Shown: positions 45,060 through 56,005, counted from the first letter of the stretch. The stretch is 64,000 nucleotides of DNA from Bradyrhizobium sp. sBnM-33 (GCF_032917945.1 NZ_CP136624.1:744001-808000); one strand, 5' to 3'. Made by a program: numbers and translations. The notes: a model not told the origin generated them from the sequence alone.

Positions 45060-46579
45060 TCATCCCCGCCGCGGGCTGATCTTCCACGTCGCGGCCAGAA
45101 TCCCGGCGGTCAGCGCGCCGCTGATCACGGCGGCGATTGGGATCGTGACGGCAAGGGCTGCAGTCGCAGCCCAGCCGATTGAGCAGAAGGCTTCTGCGAA
45201 TGTCGCCAGTCGCGACGAAGTCTGGCGGCGGCGGAACTGGCTGCGTTTGGCCTGCACGCGGAACCAGAGCTGGATCGCAGCGGCGGAGACGGTGGCGATA
45301 ATGACGCCGAGCGCGGTGACGATCGCCTGCGTCACGGAGGCAAACGCAAGGGCTGCGATCAGCGGCGTGAAGATGGCGCCGATGGCGATCAGCACCACCT
45401 CGAGTTTGGCGCGGATCACGCGCGAGGGCGGCAGCGGTGCGGTTGCGACCAGGTCGGCGGCATCTTCTCCTGATATCGTCAGCCATGCGAGGCCGCCGGC
45501 AAGCTGGCCCGCCGCCATAACGATGACGGGCGTGATCAGCACGATCGCGTTAGAGCTTTCGGAAAAACTTCGCCACAGCATCAGGGCCGGCGGCACCAGA
45601 TAGAGCAGTTGCATCAGGCTTTGCGACAGCAGCCACGGGTCGCGCCGCAGCAGCAGGAATTCCTTGGTGCGCAGCGCCCGCTGCCGCGAGCCGCCGCGAA
45701 ATGCCGTCGGGCGCGGCCCGCAACGGACAGCGCGCGTGGTTGCGGCGACACGGACGACGGTATCGGCAAATCGCGGCGAAAAGACCGCCATCACGGCGCC
45801 GAGCAGCAGGAGCCCGCCGGCCAGGAGCCATGACAGCACCATGCCGTCGCCGATCGCCGCACGCGCCGGCCACCACAGCGGACTGTCGAGATCAGGCGCA
45901 TAGACTGAAGCGGCATCGGAGGTCAGCACTGCAAAACGAGACAACGTGCCGTAGGAAAGGATGGCCGCGACCTGCAGCGCGATGACGAAGCCGGCGCCGA
46001 TGACGGCGGCCACGATCTGTGCGACGAGGCGGGTGCGGCTCGGGCCGATCAGCCTGAACAGCAGCACGGTGATCGCGATCGCTACCGCTGCAGCCGAAAG
46101 GCCAATGGCGACGACGACGCCGAACGCCGAGAGCCAGCGCGCGCCGCCGCCGATCACGAGAACGTCGACAAAGGGCGTCGACAATAGCAGCGCCATTCCG
46201 ATGACGGACAGCGCGATCGCCGCGATCCGCACCGAGAACACGTTGGCGAGGTTCGCCGGTGACGACATCAGGAGGTCGAGATCGGCGCGGGCGTAAAACA
46301 CCCGCGTCACCGATTCGATCGCCTGCGACAGCATCAAGGCCCAGGCGAGAAAGATGGTCGCGGTGATGACGATCAGTTCGGGCTTGCCGAGCGGGGCATG
46401 CAGATCGGCGAAGCGGCCGATCACCGCATAGGCCGGCAAATGCATGATGGCGGCGAACACGACCAGGGCGATGATGGCGCGCTTTCGCTTGCCGCGGCTG
46501 CCGGTCATCATGGCCAGCCATTCGCGCCAGGCCAGCCGGATTTCGTGCCGGGCAAACCAGGTGAGCGCGGCGGCCGAGC

Positions 46580-46583
<4 letters not shown>
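45060..46583 (-). CDS. ABC-2-like exporter permease
   Basis: A 507-aa protein with about twelve hydrophobic segments and short loops; RGSRQRALRTKEFLLLRRDP is a cytoplasmic loop typical of this two-component exporter type. No substrate-binding protein is associated. It follows the ATPase gene with an ATGA overlap (46580-46583). Export substrate unknown. Confidence 0.82.
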
Positions 46584-47332
<749 letters not shown>

Positions 47333-47617
47333 GATTTCGGAACGGTCCAGTTGTTCGTCGCGGACAATGAACCGAAGAACTTTCGGCGCGGTGAATCTGG
47401 TGGACCAAATCGCGCTAAACCCCGCAACTTCCCGGGCTGCGGCATTTCTCCGCAATTGTTAACGGCGCCGCTCGCAGCGCTTTGTTGACAGCGGTCGGCG
47501 CTTTGGGCTCAATGCAACGGGACATATGCGGCTGCAGGCATCGTCGATGCCCGGCAGCGTGTAGACACAAGATGCGAAAGAGGCGATCGACAGAATCGCC
47601 CGGCATCGGGGAGGGAA

Positions 47618-48496
47618 ATGATGCTGGACTTCGTTCAGCAGCTGGTGAGTGGCATCGCGCTCGGCTGCGTCTATGGCCTGATCGCACTCGGCTTCGTGCT
47701 CATTTACAAGGCAACCGAGGTTATCAACTTCGCCCAAGGCGATTTGATGATGCTGGGCGGATTCTTCGCCTTCACATTCATCGGCATGCTCGGCCTTAAT
47801 TACTGGCTTGGATTCGCCGGCGCGGTAGCAGCCATGGCTCTGTTCGGCATGCTGGCCGAACGCGTGGTGGTGCGTCCGATCCTCGGCTATCCGCAGTTTT
47901 CAATCATCATGGCAACGATCGGGCTCGGATACTTCCTGCGCTCCGTGGTCGGCATGATCTGGGGCACCGACGATTTCAAGATCGAGACGCCGTTCAGCGA
48001 CGGCGTGCTGCGGATTGGTTCACTGGTGCTGGCATACGACAAGCTCTCAGTGATCGCCGCCACCATCATCCTCTGCGCGCTGTTGTACCTGTTCTTCAAC
48101 CGCACCACGCTCGGCACCGCGATGCGCGCCAGTTCGGAGAACATGCTCGCTGCCTACTACATGGGCATTCCGGTCAAGCGTGTGGTGTCGATCGTGTGGG
48201 CGATCGCTGCGGCGGTCGCGACCGCCGCCGGCGTGCTGCTGGCGCCGATCACCTTCATTCACTCCAATGTCGGCCTGGTGCTGGGCCTGAAAGCATTTCC
48301 CGCCGCTGTGCTCGGCGGCTTCGGCTCGATCCCCGGCGCCGTGGTCGGAGGCGTGCTGATCGGCGTGATCGAGAGCATGGCCGGCTTCTATCTGCCGCAG
48401 GGCTGGAAGGACGTCGCGCCCTACATCGTCCTTCTGGTGGTGCTGCTGCTCAAGCCCGAAGGCCTGTTCGGTGTTCACATGCGGAAGAAGGTCTAA
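47618..48496 (+). CDS. livH: Branched-chain-type ABC permease LivH
   Basis: A 292-aa inner-membrane permease with about eight helices. Family segments are GLIALGFVLIYKATEVINFA, QGDLMMLGGFFAFTFIGM and RASSENMLAAYYMGIPVKRV. GGAGGGAA precedes the ATG at 47618. First gene of livHMGF. The uptake substrate is an amino acid or organic acid, read from the family. Confidence 0.93.
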   Translation: MMLDFVQQLVSGIALGCVYGLIALGFVLIYKATEVINFAQGDLMMLGGFFAFTFIGMLGLNYWLGFAGAVAAMALFGMLAERVVVRPILGYPQFSIIMATIGLGYFLRSVVGMIWGTDDFKIETPFSDGVLRIGSLVLAYDKLSVIAATIILCALLYLFFNRTTLGTAMRASSENMLAAYYMGIPVKRVVSIVWAIAAAVATAAGVLLAPITFIHSNVGLVLGLKAFPAAVLGGFGSIPGAVVGGVLIGVIESMAGFYLPQGWKDVAPYIVLLVVLLLKPEGLFGVHMRKKV

Positions 48497-49647
48497 TGCG
48501 TTTTCTCTTCAAGACGGATTACGAAGACGACATCAAACTGTTTCCGCACAGCGGCTATATCGTTTCCTACGGTATCCTGCTGGCATTCTTGGCGATCGCG
48601 CCTTTCGTGCTTTCGAGTTACCTGGTCAGCCAGCTCGTGTTCGTCTGCATCTACGCCACTGTGGGTGTCGGGCTGATGATTCTCACCGGCTTCACCGGAC
48701 AGGCCTCGCTCGGCCATGCCGCATTTCTGGCGATCGGTGCCTACACGGCGGGTTATCTGCAGCAATACAACGTCCCGTTTCCGGTCTACTTCCTGGCCGC
48801 CGGCCTGATCACCGGCGTGGTCGGTGCGCTGGTCGGTTTCCCGGCGCTGCGGCTGCAGGGCATCTACCTGGTCATTGCGACGATTTCCTTTGGCTTCATC
48901 GTCGAGGAAATCCTGGCACGCTGGGAGACGGTGACCCACGGCAACGAGGGCATGCGGGTCAAGACTTTGAGCTTGTTCGGCGCCGTGGTGCCGCGCGACG
49001 GCCCGACATTCTATTTTCTCTGCCTTGGCGTGTTGATCCTGACCATCGTCGGCACGCTCAATCTGCTGCGTTCGCCGACTGGCCGCGCCTTCGTCGCAAT
49101 CCGCGACAGCGAAACCGCGGCGCGCAGCATGGGCGTCAACGTCTCGCTCTACAAGGTGAAGTCGTTTGCGATCAGCGCGGCCATCACGGGATTTGCCGGC
49201 GTGCTGTTTGCGCACAAAATGTCCTTCATCAGTCCGGAAATGTTCACGCTGCAGCTCTCGATCGAGTTCATCATCGTGATCCTGATCGGCGGCATCTTCA
49301 GCCTGCACGGCGCGGTGCTCGGCGCGATCTTCCTGGTTATGATAGATCCGTTCCTGACTTACCTGAAGGATGACCTGCCCGTCATTATCGCCGGAATTGC
49401 CGCAACCTTCGGCGCCGACAGCATTACGGCCGGAAAAATTCATAGCAATGTCGCCGCCATTGCATCCGCCAACGGCCTGAAGGGCGCCATCTACGGGGTG
49501 ATCATCGTGCTGTTCGTGCTGTTCGAGCCGCTCGGTCTCTACGGCCGCTGGCTGAAGATAAAACTCTTCTTCCAGCTCTTCCCGCTCTACAAGCGCGCCA
49601 CCTTCAAACGCCAGAAGATCTACGTGAAATCGGAGCGGAACCGATGA
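48496..49647 (+). CDS. livM: Branched-chain-type ABC permease LivM
   Basis: A 383-aa permease, second membrane subunit: YATVGVGLMILTGFTGQASL, GHAAFLAIGAYTAGYL, GRAFVAIRDSETAARSMGVN are the LivM hallmarks. The start ATG overlaps the livH stop by one base (TAATG). The frame is open far upstream, but that part lies inside livH. A C-terminal basic tail (KRATFKRQKIYVKSERNR) is present. Confidence 0.93.
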   Translation: MRFLFKTDYEDDIKLFPHSGYIVSYGILLAFLAIAPFVLSSYLVSQLVFVCIYATVGVGLMILTGFTGQASLGHAAFLAIGAYTAGYLQQYNVPFPVYFLAAGLITGVVGALVGFPALRLQGIYLVIATISFGFIVEEILARWETVTHGNEGMRVKTLSLFGAVVPRDGPTFYFLCLGVLILTIVGTLNLLRSPTGRAFVAIRDSETAARSMGVNVSLYKVKSFAISAAITGFAGVLFAHKMSFISPEMFTLQLSIEFIIVILIGGIFSLHGAVLGAIFLVMIDPFLTYLKDDLPVIIAGIAATFGADSITAGKIHSNVAAIASANGLKGAIYGVIIVLFVLFEPLGLYGRWLKIKLFFQLFPLYKRATFKRQKIYVKSERNR

Positions 49648-50402
49648 GCTATTTCCGTGCGGAAAACCTGTCCCTGCACTTCGGCGGTCTGAAGGCGGTC
49701 GATTCCGTCAGCTTCGCGGTCGAGAAGGGCGAGATCCTCTCGATCATCGGCCCGAACGGCGCCGGGAAGAGTTCAATCTTCAACCTGATCTCGCGCATCT
49801 ACCCGCCGACCTCAGGCAGGATCTTCTTCGAGGACCAGGACATTACCAATCAGCCGGCCTACGAGATTGCAGGGCTTGGCATCGCCCGCACCTTCCAGAA
49901 CATCGAACTGTTCGAGAATGCGACCATGCTGAGCAACCTCTTGGTCGGCCGGCACCGCCACTCCGCCACGCGGCTCTGGCAGGAGCTGTTGTTCCTGCCG
50001 AGCGTGCGCGCCGGCGAAAAGATGCATCGCCGCCGCGTCGAGCAGGTGATCGAATTTCTCGACCTCGAAGCCTATCGTGACAAGCTGATCTCGGGGCTCC
50101 CTTACGGTGTCCGCAAGGTGATCGAGCTGGCGCGCGCGCTGTGTACCGAGCCGAAGCTGATCCTGCTGGACGAGCCGTCGTCGGGACTCAATGTCGAGGA
50201 GACCGAGGACATGTCGTTCTGGATCCGCGACATGAAGACCGAGCTCGGCATCACCGTCTTGATGGTCGAGCACGACATGACGCTGGTCAATCGCGTCTCC
50301 GACCGCGTGATTGCGCTCAACTATGGCCGTGTGCTCGCGATGGGCTCGCCGTCCGAGGTGCAGCGCCATCCCGACGTCGTTGCCGCCTATCTCGGCGCAT
50401 GA
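49644..50402 (+). CDS. livG: Branched-chain-type ABC ATPase LivG
   Basis: Walker A IIGPNGAGKSSIFNLISRI, the LivG-type signature ISGLPYGVRKVIELARAL and Walker B LILLDEPSSGLN in 252 aa. GIARTFQNIELFENATMLSN is a marker of the LivG branch. Its ATG overlaps the livM stop (ATGA). Confidence 0.94.
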   Translation: MSYFRAENLSLHFGGLKAVDSVSFAVEKGEILSIIGPNGAGKSSIFNLISRIYPPTSGRIFFEDQDITNQPAYEIAGLGIARTFQNIELFENATMLSNLLVGRHRHSATRLWQELLFLPSVRAGEKMHRRRVEQVIEFLDLEAYRDKLISGLPYGVRKVIELARALCTEPKLILLDEPSSGLNVEETEDMSFWIRDMKTELGITVLMVEHDMTLVNRVSDRVIALNYGRVLAMGSPSEVQRHPDVVAAYLGA

Positions 50403-50412
50403 GGATGATGCC

Positions 50413-51192
50413 ATGAGCGCTTCCGACATCATCCTCAAGCTCAGCAATATCGAGAGCTATTACGGGCCGATCATGGCCATCCGCGGCATCAGCCTGGAGG
50501 TGCCGCGCGGCCGCATTGTCACCCTGCTCGGCGCCAACGGCGCCGGCAAGACCACGGTGCTCAAGACCATCTCCGGCATTCTCGATCCGCAAAAGGGTAC
50601 AATCGAATTCTTAGGCAAACCGATCCAGCGCATGGAGGCCGACAAGATAGTGCGGCTGGGTTTAAGCCACGTGCCGGAGGGGCGCGAGGTGTTTCCGTTC
50701 CTCTCGGTGCGCGAAAATCTGATGATGGGCGCCTATCCGCGCAAGGATCGCGACGGCGTCGCCGAGGACCTCGAGCGCGTCTACGGCTATTTCCCGCGGC
50801 TGAAGGAGCGCATCAACCAGCCGGCCGGGCAGCTCTCCGGCGGCGAGCAGCAGATGCTGGCGATCGGTCGGGCGCTGATGAACCGGCCGACCCTGCTACT
50901 TCTAGACGAGCCCTCGCTCGGCCTGTCGCCGATCCTGGTGAGGGAGATCTTCACTATCATCAAGCGCGTCAACGAGGAGCAGGGCATGTCGATCCTGCTG
51001 GTCGAGCAGAACGCCAAGGTCGCGCTGGAGACGGCGCATTACGGCTACGTACTGGAAATCGGCCGGGTCGTGATGAACGACACCTGCGACCGCCTGATGA
51101 ATTCAAAGGACATCCAGGAATTCTATCTCGGCGCCAAGGAAGAGGGCGCCCGCGGCGAACGGCGCTGGAAAAAGAAGAAGACCTGGCGGTAG
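50413..51192 (+). CDS. livF: Branched-chain-type ABC ATPase LivF
   Basis: Walker A LLGANGAGKTTVLKTISGI, signature QLSGGEQQMLAIGRALM and Walker B LLLLDEPSLGLSP in 259 aa. GLSHVPEGREVFPFLSVREN is the LivF marker. ATG at 50413 follows the livG stop by 10 bases. The C-terminus ends in a basic KKKKTWR whose coding sequence belongs to a small tandem repeat running past the stop. Confidence 0.93.
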   Translation: MSASDIILKLSNIESYYGPIMAIRGISLEVPRGRIVTLLGANGAGKTTVLKTISGILDPQKGTIEFLGKPIQRMEADKIVRLGLSHVPEGREVFPFLSVRENLMMGAYPRKDRDGVAEDLERVYGYFPRLKERINQPAGQLSGGEQQMLAIGRALMNRPTLLLLDEPSLGLSPILVREIFTIIKRVNEEQGMSILLVEQNAKVALETAHYGYVLEIGRVVMNDTCDRLMNSKDIQEFYLGAKEEGARGERRWKKKKTWR

Positions 51193-51237
51193 AAGACTTG
51201 GTTTTAAAAGACTTGGCGTTAGAAGACCTGGCGTTAA
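51175..51237. repeat. Degenerate 16-bp tandem repeat across the livF stop codon
   Basis: Four units can be aligned: AGAAGACCTGGCGGT, AGAAGACTTGGTTTTAA, AAGACTTGGCGTT and AGAAGACCTGGCGTTAA. The first encodes the end of LivF, the others are untranslated. Confidence 0.75.
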
Positions 51238-51352
51238 CCGTCACAGTCAAAAGCATGGCGTTTAGAACGAGTTAGAGCTAAATTCGAGCCCTGCTTCGAA
51301 AACCAAGACCGGTCCAAATACCGGCACCGGAAGCAGGCGACACAGGGAGGAG

Positions 51353-53197
51353 ATGAGCATGGCCAGGCCGGCAGTGCTGACAGTCGCCGACACGATCGCG
51401 AAGAGCTTCTTGCTGTCCGTGGAAACGCGCGGCGACCGGCCGGCGATCCGCGAGAAGAAATTCGGCATCTGGCAGCCGACCAGTTGGCGCGAGTGGCTGC
51501 AGATCTCCAAGGACGTGGCCTATGGTCTGCATGCCAGCGGGTTCCGGCCGGGGGACGTCGCCTCGATCATCGCCAACGCCGTCCCGGAATGGGTCTATGC
51601 CGACATGGGCATTCTCTGCGCCGGCGGCGTTTCATCCGGCATCTATCCGACCGACTCCTCGTCGCAGGTTGAGTATCTGATCAACGATTCCTCGACAAAG
51701 GTAATCTTCGCCGAGGACGAGGAGCAGCTCGACAAGATCCTCGCCTGCCGTTCGCGTTGCCCGACGCTGCAGAAGATCGTCGTGTTCGACATGGAAGGCC
51801 TCCACGGTTTCAGCGACCCGATGGTGCTGTCGCTCGCTGAATTCATGGCGCTCGGCCGCAACCACGCGCAAGGCAACGAGGCGCTGTGGGACGAGATGAT
51901 CGGAAGCCGCAGCGCAGGCGATCTCGCCATCCTCGTTTATACCTCGGGGACTACCGGCCCACCCAAGGGCGCCATGCATTCCAACCGCAGCGTGACGCAT
52001 CAGATGCGCCACGCCAACGATCTGTTTCCATCGACGGATTCCGAGGAACGGCTGGTGTTCCTGCCGCTCTGCCATGTCGCCGAGCGAATCGGCGGCTACT
52101 ACGTCTCGCTGGCGCTGGGATCGGTGATGAATTTCGCCGAAAGCCCGGAGACCGTGCCGGACAATCTGCGCGAGGTGCAGCCGACTGCCTTCCTCGCGGT
52201 GCCGAGGATCTGGGAAAAGTTTTATTCCGGAATCACGATCGCGCTGAAGGACGCAACCACGTTCCAGAACTGGATGTACCGCAACGCGCTCGCCATCGGC
52301 AATCGGATGACCGAGTACAAGCTGCAGGGAGATACGCCGCCACTGTCCTTGCGACTCGCCAACCGCGCCGCCTATTGGCTTGTGTTCCGCAACATCCGCC
52401 GCATGCTCGGCCTCGATCGGTGCCGGCTGGCGTTTACCGGCGCGGCCCCGATCGCGCCTGACCTGATCCGCTGGTATCTCGCGCTCGGCCTCGACATGCG
52501 CGAAGTCTACGGCCAGACCGAGAATTGCGGCGTCGCGACCATCATGCCGCCCGATCGCATCAAGCTCGGCTCGGTCGGCAAGGCAGCGCCGTGGGGGGAG
52601 GTTGCGATATCGCCGCAGGGCGAGATCCTGATCCGCGGTGATTTCCTGTTCATGGGCTATCTGAACCAGCCGGAGAAAACCGCCGAGACCATCGACGCCA
52701 AGGGATGGCTGCACACCGGCGACGTCGGCTCGATCGACAATGAAGGCTTCGTCAAGATCACTGACCGGATGAAGGACATCATCATCACCTCGGGCGGTAA
52801 GAACATCACGCCGTCTGAGATCGAGAACCAGCTAAAATTCTCGCCGTACGTTTCGGATGCTGTGGTGATCGGCGACAAGCGGCCGTACTTGACCTGCCTC
52901 GTCATGATCGACCAGGAGAACGTCGAAAAATACGCGCAGGACCACGACATTCCCTTCACCAATTATGCCAGCCTGTGCCGGGCGCAGGAAATCCAGGACC
53001 TGATCCAGCGCGAGATCGAGGCGGTCAACGCCAACTTCGCGCGCGTCGAAACCATCAAGAAGTTCTACCTGATCGAGCGTCAGCTCACGCCCGAGGACGA
53101 GGAGCTGACGCCGACCATGAAGCTGAAGCGCAGCTTCGTGAACAAGCGTTATGCGGCCGAGATCGAGGCGATGTATCGCGAGAAGGCGGTGGCATAG
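51353..53197 (+). CDS. AMP-dependent acyl-CoA ligase (long form)
   Basis: A 614-aa member of the adenylating superfamily that activates a carboxylic acid with ATP and CoA. The P-loop is YTSGTTGPPKGAM, then MREVYGQTENCG, KGWLHTGDVGSID and the C-terminal Lys region ELTPTMKLKR. The insertion length matches long-chain (FadD15-like) ligases. ATG at 51353 follows GGGAGGAG. Its place between livF and the binding-protein gene suggests it activates the acid taken up by the Liv system. Confidence 0.92.
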   Translation: MSMARPAVLTVADTIAKSFLLSVETRGDRPAIREKKFGIWQPTSWREWLQISKDVAYGLHASGFRPGDVASIIANAVPEWVYADMGILCAGGVSSGIYPTDSSSQVEYLINDSSTKVIFAEDEEQLDKILACRSRCPTLQKIVVFDMEGLHGFSDPMVLSLAEFMALGRNHAQGNEALWDEMIGSRSAGDLAILVYTSGTTGPPKGAMHSNRSVTHQMRHANDLFPSTDSEERLVFLPLCHVAERIGGYYVSLALGSVMNFAESPETVPDNLREVQPTAFLAVPRIWEKFYSGITIALKDATTFQNWMYRNALAIGNRMTEYKLQGDTPPLSLRLANRAAYWLVFRNIRRMLGLDRCRLAFTGAAPIAPDLIRWYLALGLDMREVYGQTENCGVATIMPPDRIKLGSVGKAAPWGEVAISPQGEILIRGDFLFMGYLNQPEKTAETIDAKGWLHTGDVGSIDNEGFVKITDRMKDIIITSGGKNITPSEIENQLKFSPYVSDAVVIGDKRPYLTCLVMIDQENVEKYAQDHDIPFTNYASLCRAQEIQDLIQREIEAVNANFARVETIKKFYLIERQLTPEDEELTPTMKLKRSFVNKRYAAEIEAMYREKAVA

Positions 53198-53289
53198 CGA
53201 TATTTGGAACCAAAATATTTGAAAACGGCGAAGGACTGAGAAGGCCCCACCCCTTCGCTCAACACGGGCCAAACGAAGAGGAGACTGCA

Positions 53290-54489
53290 ATGTCGAAATC
53301 GTTCAAGGCGCTGGGCCTTGCGGTGAGCGCCCTTGTGCTGACGCAACTGCCGGTCGCAGCCCAGACCAAGATTACCGATCAAGGCATCTCGGCCACCGAG
53401 ATCGTCGTCGGCACCCATCAGGACCTGTCCGGTCCGATCAAGGTCTGGGGCGTGCCGGTTTCCAACGGCATGAAGATGGCGGTGGAAGAGATCAATGCCG
53501 CCGGCGGCATCCACGGCCGCAAGATCAAGTTGATCCTGGAGGACAGCGGCTACGATCCGAAGCGCGCCGTGCTGGCGTCGCAGAAGATGGTCGAGCGCGA
53601 CAAGGTCTTCGCCATGGTCGGTCCGATGGGCTCGCCGACGGTGCTGGCGTCGCAGGATATCCTGTTCGATGCAGGCGTGCTGCAGCTATTCCCGCTGACG
53701 GCGGCAGAATTCACCTTCAAGTTCGATCCGGCGAAGCCGCAGGAAAGGCTGAAGTTCAACAATCTGCTGCCCTACGTCGAAAGCACGCGCGCCGCCGTCA
53801 AATACATGATCGAAGCGAAGAACTTCAAGAAGCCCTGCATCATGTATCAGGACGACGAGTACGGAAAGAACGTCCTTGACGGTTTCAACCAGCAGGTCAA
53901 AGCGATGAAGCTGGAACCAGCCTCGGTCACCAGCTACAAGCGCGGCGCCTCCGATTTCAGCGCGCAGGTCGCGAAGATGAAAGCCGACGGCTGTGATATG
54001 GTCGTGCTCGGCACGGTTATTCGCGAAACCATCGGCGCGATGGGCGAAGCCAAGAAGCTCGGATGGGACGTGACCTTCCTCGGTGCCACGCCGACCAACG
54101 TGCTGGAAGTGCCGGCGCTCGGCAAGGACGCCGTCGAAGGCCTCTACGCCGCGTCCGGCTTCGAAATCCCGTACGAGGACACGGCAAAGGGCAAGGTCAA
54201 GGATTGGCTGACCAACTACAAGAAGATGTTCGGCACCGACGCCAACACCCAGGCGATCATCGGCTACAACGCCATGATGACGTTTGCGTTCTATGCCGAG
54301 AAGGCTGGCAAGGATCTGACCGGCAAGAAGATGATGGATGCGCTGGAATCCGGTGAGCAGTTCCGCGACATCTTCAACTCGCCGCCGACCAAGTTCTCCA
54401 AGACCGACCATCTCGCCAACACCATCACCCAGGTCCAGCAGATCAAGAACGGCCGCTGGGTGCTGGTCAAGGAAGGCCTGATGTTCTGA
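53290..54489 (+). CDS. Branched-chain-type periplasmic binding protein
   Basis: A 399-aa LivK-type protein with signal peptide (LGLAVSALVLTQLPVAAQ). GISATEIVVGTHQDLSGPI, INAAGGIHGRKIKLILEDSG and VFAMVGPMGSPTVLA are typical. ATG at 53290 is supported by GAGGAGA and the signal; the longer frame upstream lies inside the ligase gene. It delivers substrate to LivHMGF. A strong terminator follows, ending the operon. Confidence 0.93.
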   Translation: MSKSFKALGLAVSALVLTQLPVAAQTKITDQGISATEIVVGTHQDLSGPIKVWGVPVSNGMKMAVEEINAAGGIHGRKIKLILEDSGYDPKRAVLASQKMVERDKVFAMVGPMGSPTVLASQDILFDAGVLQLFPLTAAEFTFKFDPAKPQERLKFNNLLPYVESTRAAVKYMIEAKNFKKPCIMYQDDEYGKNVLDGFNQQVKAMKLEPASVTSYKRGASDFSAQVAKMKADGCDMVVLGTVIRETIGAMGEAKKLGWDVTFLGATPTNVLEVPALGKDAVEGLYAASGFEIPYEDTAKGKVKDWLTNYKKMFGTDANTQAIIGYNAMMTFAFYAEKAGKDLTGKKMMDALESGEQFRDIFNSPPTKFSKTDHLANTITQVQQIKNGRWVLVKEGLMF

Positions 54490-54516
54490 GCGCTTCGCTC
54501 TAAGCGCAATGACCAG

Positions 54517-54552
54517 GGGCTGCGCGAGACGATCGCGCAGCCCTTAGTTTTT
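54517..54552 (+). terminator. Intrinsic terminator of the liv operon
   Basis: GGGCTGCGCGA (54517-54527) pairs perfectly with TCGCGCAGCCC (54533-54543), followed by TTAGTTTTTT, 28 bases after the binding-protein stop. Confidence 0.93.
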
Positions 54553-54558
54553 TGTGCT

Positions 54559-54639
54559 GTCATTCCGGGATGGTCCGAAGGACTAGGCCCGGAATCTCGA
54601 GATCTCGGGTTCGCGCTAGCGCGCGCCCCGGGATGATGT
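54559..54639. repeat. TCATTCCGGGATG-type palindromic repeat
   Basis: GTCATTCCGGGATGGTCCGA, GGCCCGGAATCTCGAGATCTCGGGTTC-like inner part and GCGCGCCCCGGGATGATG give nested arms. It lies between the liv terminator and the convergent dehydrogenase operon. Confidence 0.6.
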
Positions 54640-54724
54640 CGTCACGTCGAAGCCAATGCACGGAGTTCACATTCCTTTGTCGCAGAGGGAAAACAGGCGT
54701 TCGACTGCGACACGCGGCTCGCCG

Positions 54725-55645
54725 CTATTGCTGAAGTACCTTCTGCAACTGGTCGCCGAGGATTGCCGGTTCAACGGGCGGCAGATAGGTGAGGCCAGCC
54801 GCCTTGGCGAGATCGGCTATGGTTCCTGCCGCCTGCAGATCAGAGAGCGCCTGGTTGACCGCAGCGATGAGAGCCGGATCGCTGGCGAGGCCGACATAGC
54901 CCCTGTTAACGCCGATGGGATAATAATATCCGGATGCTGTGAGCTTGGTGTCCGGATGGGCGGCGCGGTGGGCATCGAAACGGCGCAGGTCGAGCAATGT
55001 CGCATCGAAGTCACCGCGATTGAGCGCGCCCAGCAGGTCGTCTCGTCCCGGAACCAGATGCGTAATGTTGTCGATCAGCCGTCCCTTTTCAAACGTCATC
55101 AGGATAGCATCGGCCAACGTGCCGCTTTCAATCGCAATGCGTAGCCCGGCGAGATCGCCGATGCCGGAGATCTTGCGGCCGCGCGCCTTCTCACCGAGCA
55201 CGACGGTCAGCGGCGAGTAAACATAGGGCTGGCTCGGCGCAAGCACGCCGACCGGCGCCCGGCGGCGGCGGTCGTCGCGGGTGGCGCCCTCGAAATCCGG
55301 CAGCTTCGCCGTCTTGACGCCGGGTACCGCAAGCGCGTCCTTGGTAAGGGCATAGCTGCCGACCAGCGCGCAGCGGCCGTCGGAGAGCAAGGCATTGGCT
55401 TCGAGCGCCGGGCTCGAGCTTTCGTCGAGCTTGCTTTCGAACCATTGGATCTTGAGCGGTCGGCCGAGGCGGCCGGCAACAGCCCGCGCAAGCGCGACGT
55501 CGAACCCGCTGTCGGGCTTTCCACGCTGATGCATCGAGAGTGGAGGCAGGTTCTCGTCGAGACAGACCTTCAGCGGATCTTCAGCCGCGCGCGCTGTCGT
55601 CGCCGTCGCAAGGAGCACGGCAGCGACTGCGAGCCGGCGCTTCAT
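54725..55645 (-). CDS. MxaJ/XoxJ-like periplasmic binding protein
   Basis: A 306-aa solute-binding-type protein (SBP_bac_3 fold) with signal peptide MKRRLAVAAVLLATATTARA. LKVCLDENLPPLSMHQRGKP, GFDVALARAVAGRLGRPLKI and GKPDSGFDV-type openings resemble the MxaJ/XoxJ proteins of methanol dehydrogenase clusters, thought to help assemble or activate the enzyme. GGAGGA before the ATG and an ATGA overlap with the cytochrome gene place it last in the operon. Confidence 0.82.
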   Translation of the reverse strand: MKRRLAVAAVLLATATTARAAEDPLKVCLDENLPPLSMHQRGKPDSGFDVALARAVAGRLGRPLKIQWFESKLDESSSPALEANALLSDGRCALVGSYALTKDALAVPGVKTAKLPDFEGATRDDRRRRAPVGVLAPSQPYVYSPLTVVLGEKARGRKISGIGDLAGLRIAIESGTLADAILMTFEKGRLIDNITHLVPGRDDLLGALNRGDFDATLLDLRRFDAHRAAHPDTKLTASGYYYPIGVNRGYVGLASDPALIAAVNQALSDLQAAGTIADLAKAAGLTYLPPVEPAILGDQLQKVLQQ

Positions 55646-55992
55646 CGATTCCTCCGGCTCGATACAAAGGCCCAGATCTCCGTAATCTCCTGATCGCTCA
55701 GAATGTCCTTCCAGGGCGGCATGTTGTTCTTGCCCTGCTTCACCGTCGTGGTGAAACGCTCGTTGTCGTCCGGGAATGCGCGCAAGTCGGGTGCGACCGT
55801 GCCGGCAGTGACCATGTTGGGACCATGGCAGTGCCCGCATTTCTGCGCATAAGCGGTCCTGCCGGGACCGATCAGCGCCTGATCGATGGCGGCTTGTTGC
55901 TGTGCGGTGGCCGGCATCGTCATCCACGCGATAGCTGCCACCGCGATGGCGGCAAGAGACGCCGCCATCCACTTCCGTATTGTATTCGTCAT
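55642..55992 (-). CDS. Monohaem c-type cytochrome (XoxG-like)
   Basis: A signal/anchor segment (ASLAAIAVAAIAWMTMPATA) is followed by one haem site, C52-x-x-C55-H56 in KCGHCHGPNM. A later Met (KNNMPPWKDI) is the likely sixth ligand. The 116-aa length is short. It would accept electrons from the quinoprotein dehydrogenase encoded just upstream and pass them on to the oxidase. Confidence 0.87.
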   Translation of the reverse strand: MTNTIRKWMAASLAAIAVAAIAWMTMPATAQQQAAIDQALIGPGRTAYAQKCGHCHGPNMVTAGTVAPDLRAFPDDNERFTTTVKQGKNNMPPWKDILSDQEITEIWAFVSSRRNR

Positions 55993-56005
55993 TCGCGTTC
56001 CGCGA

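Noticed and set aside
52975..53289. Upstream extension of the binding-protein frame
   Set aside because: It lies inside the ligase gene in another frame; the signal peptide starts at 53290.
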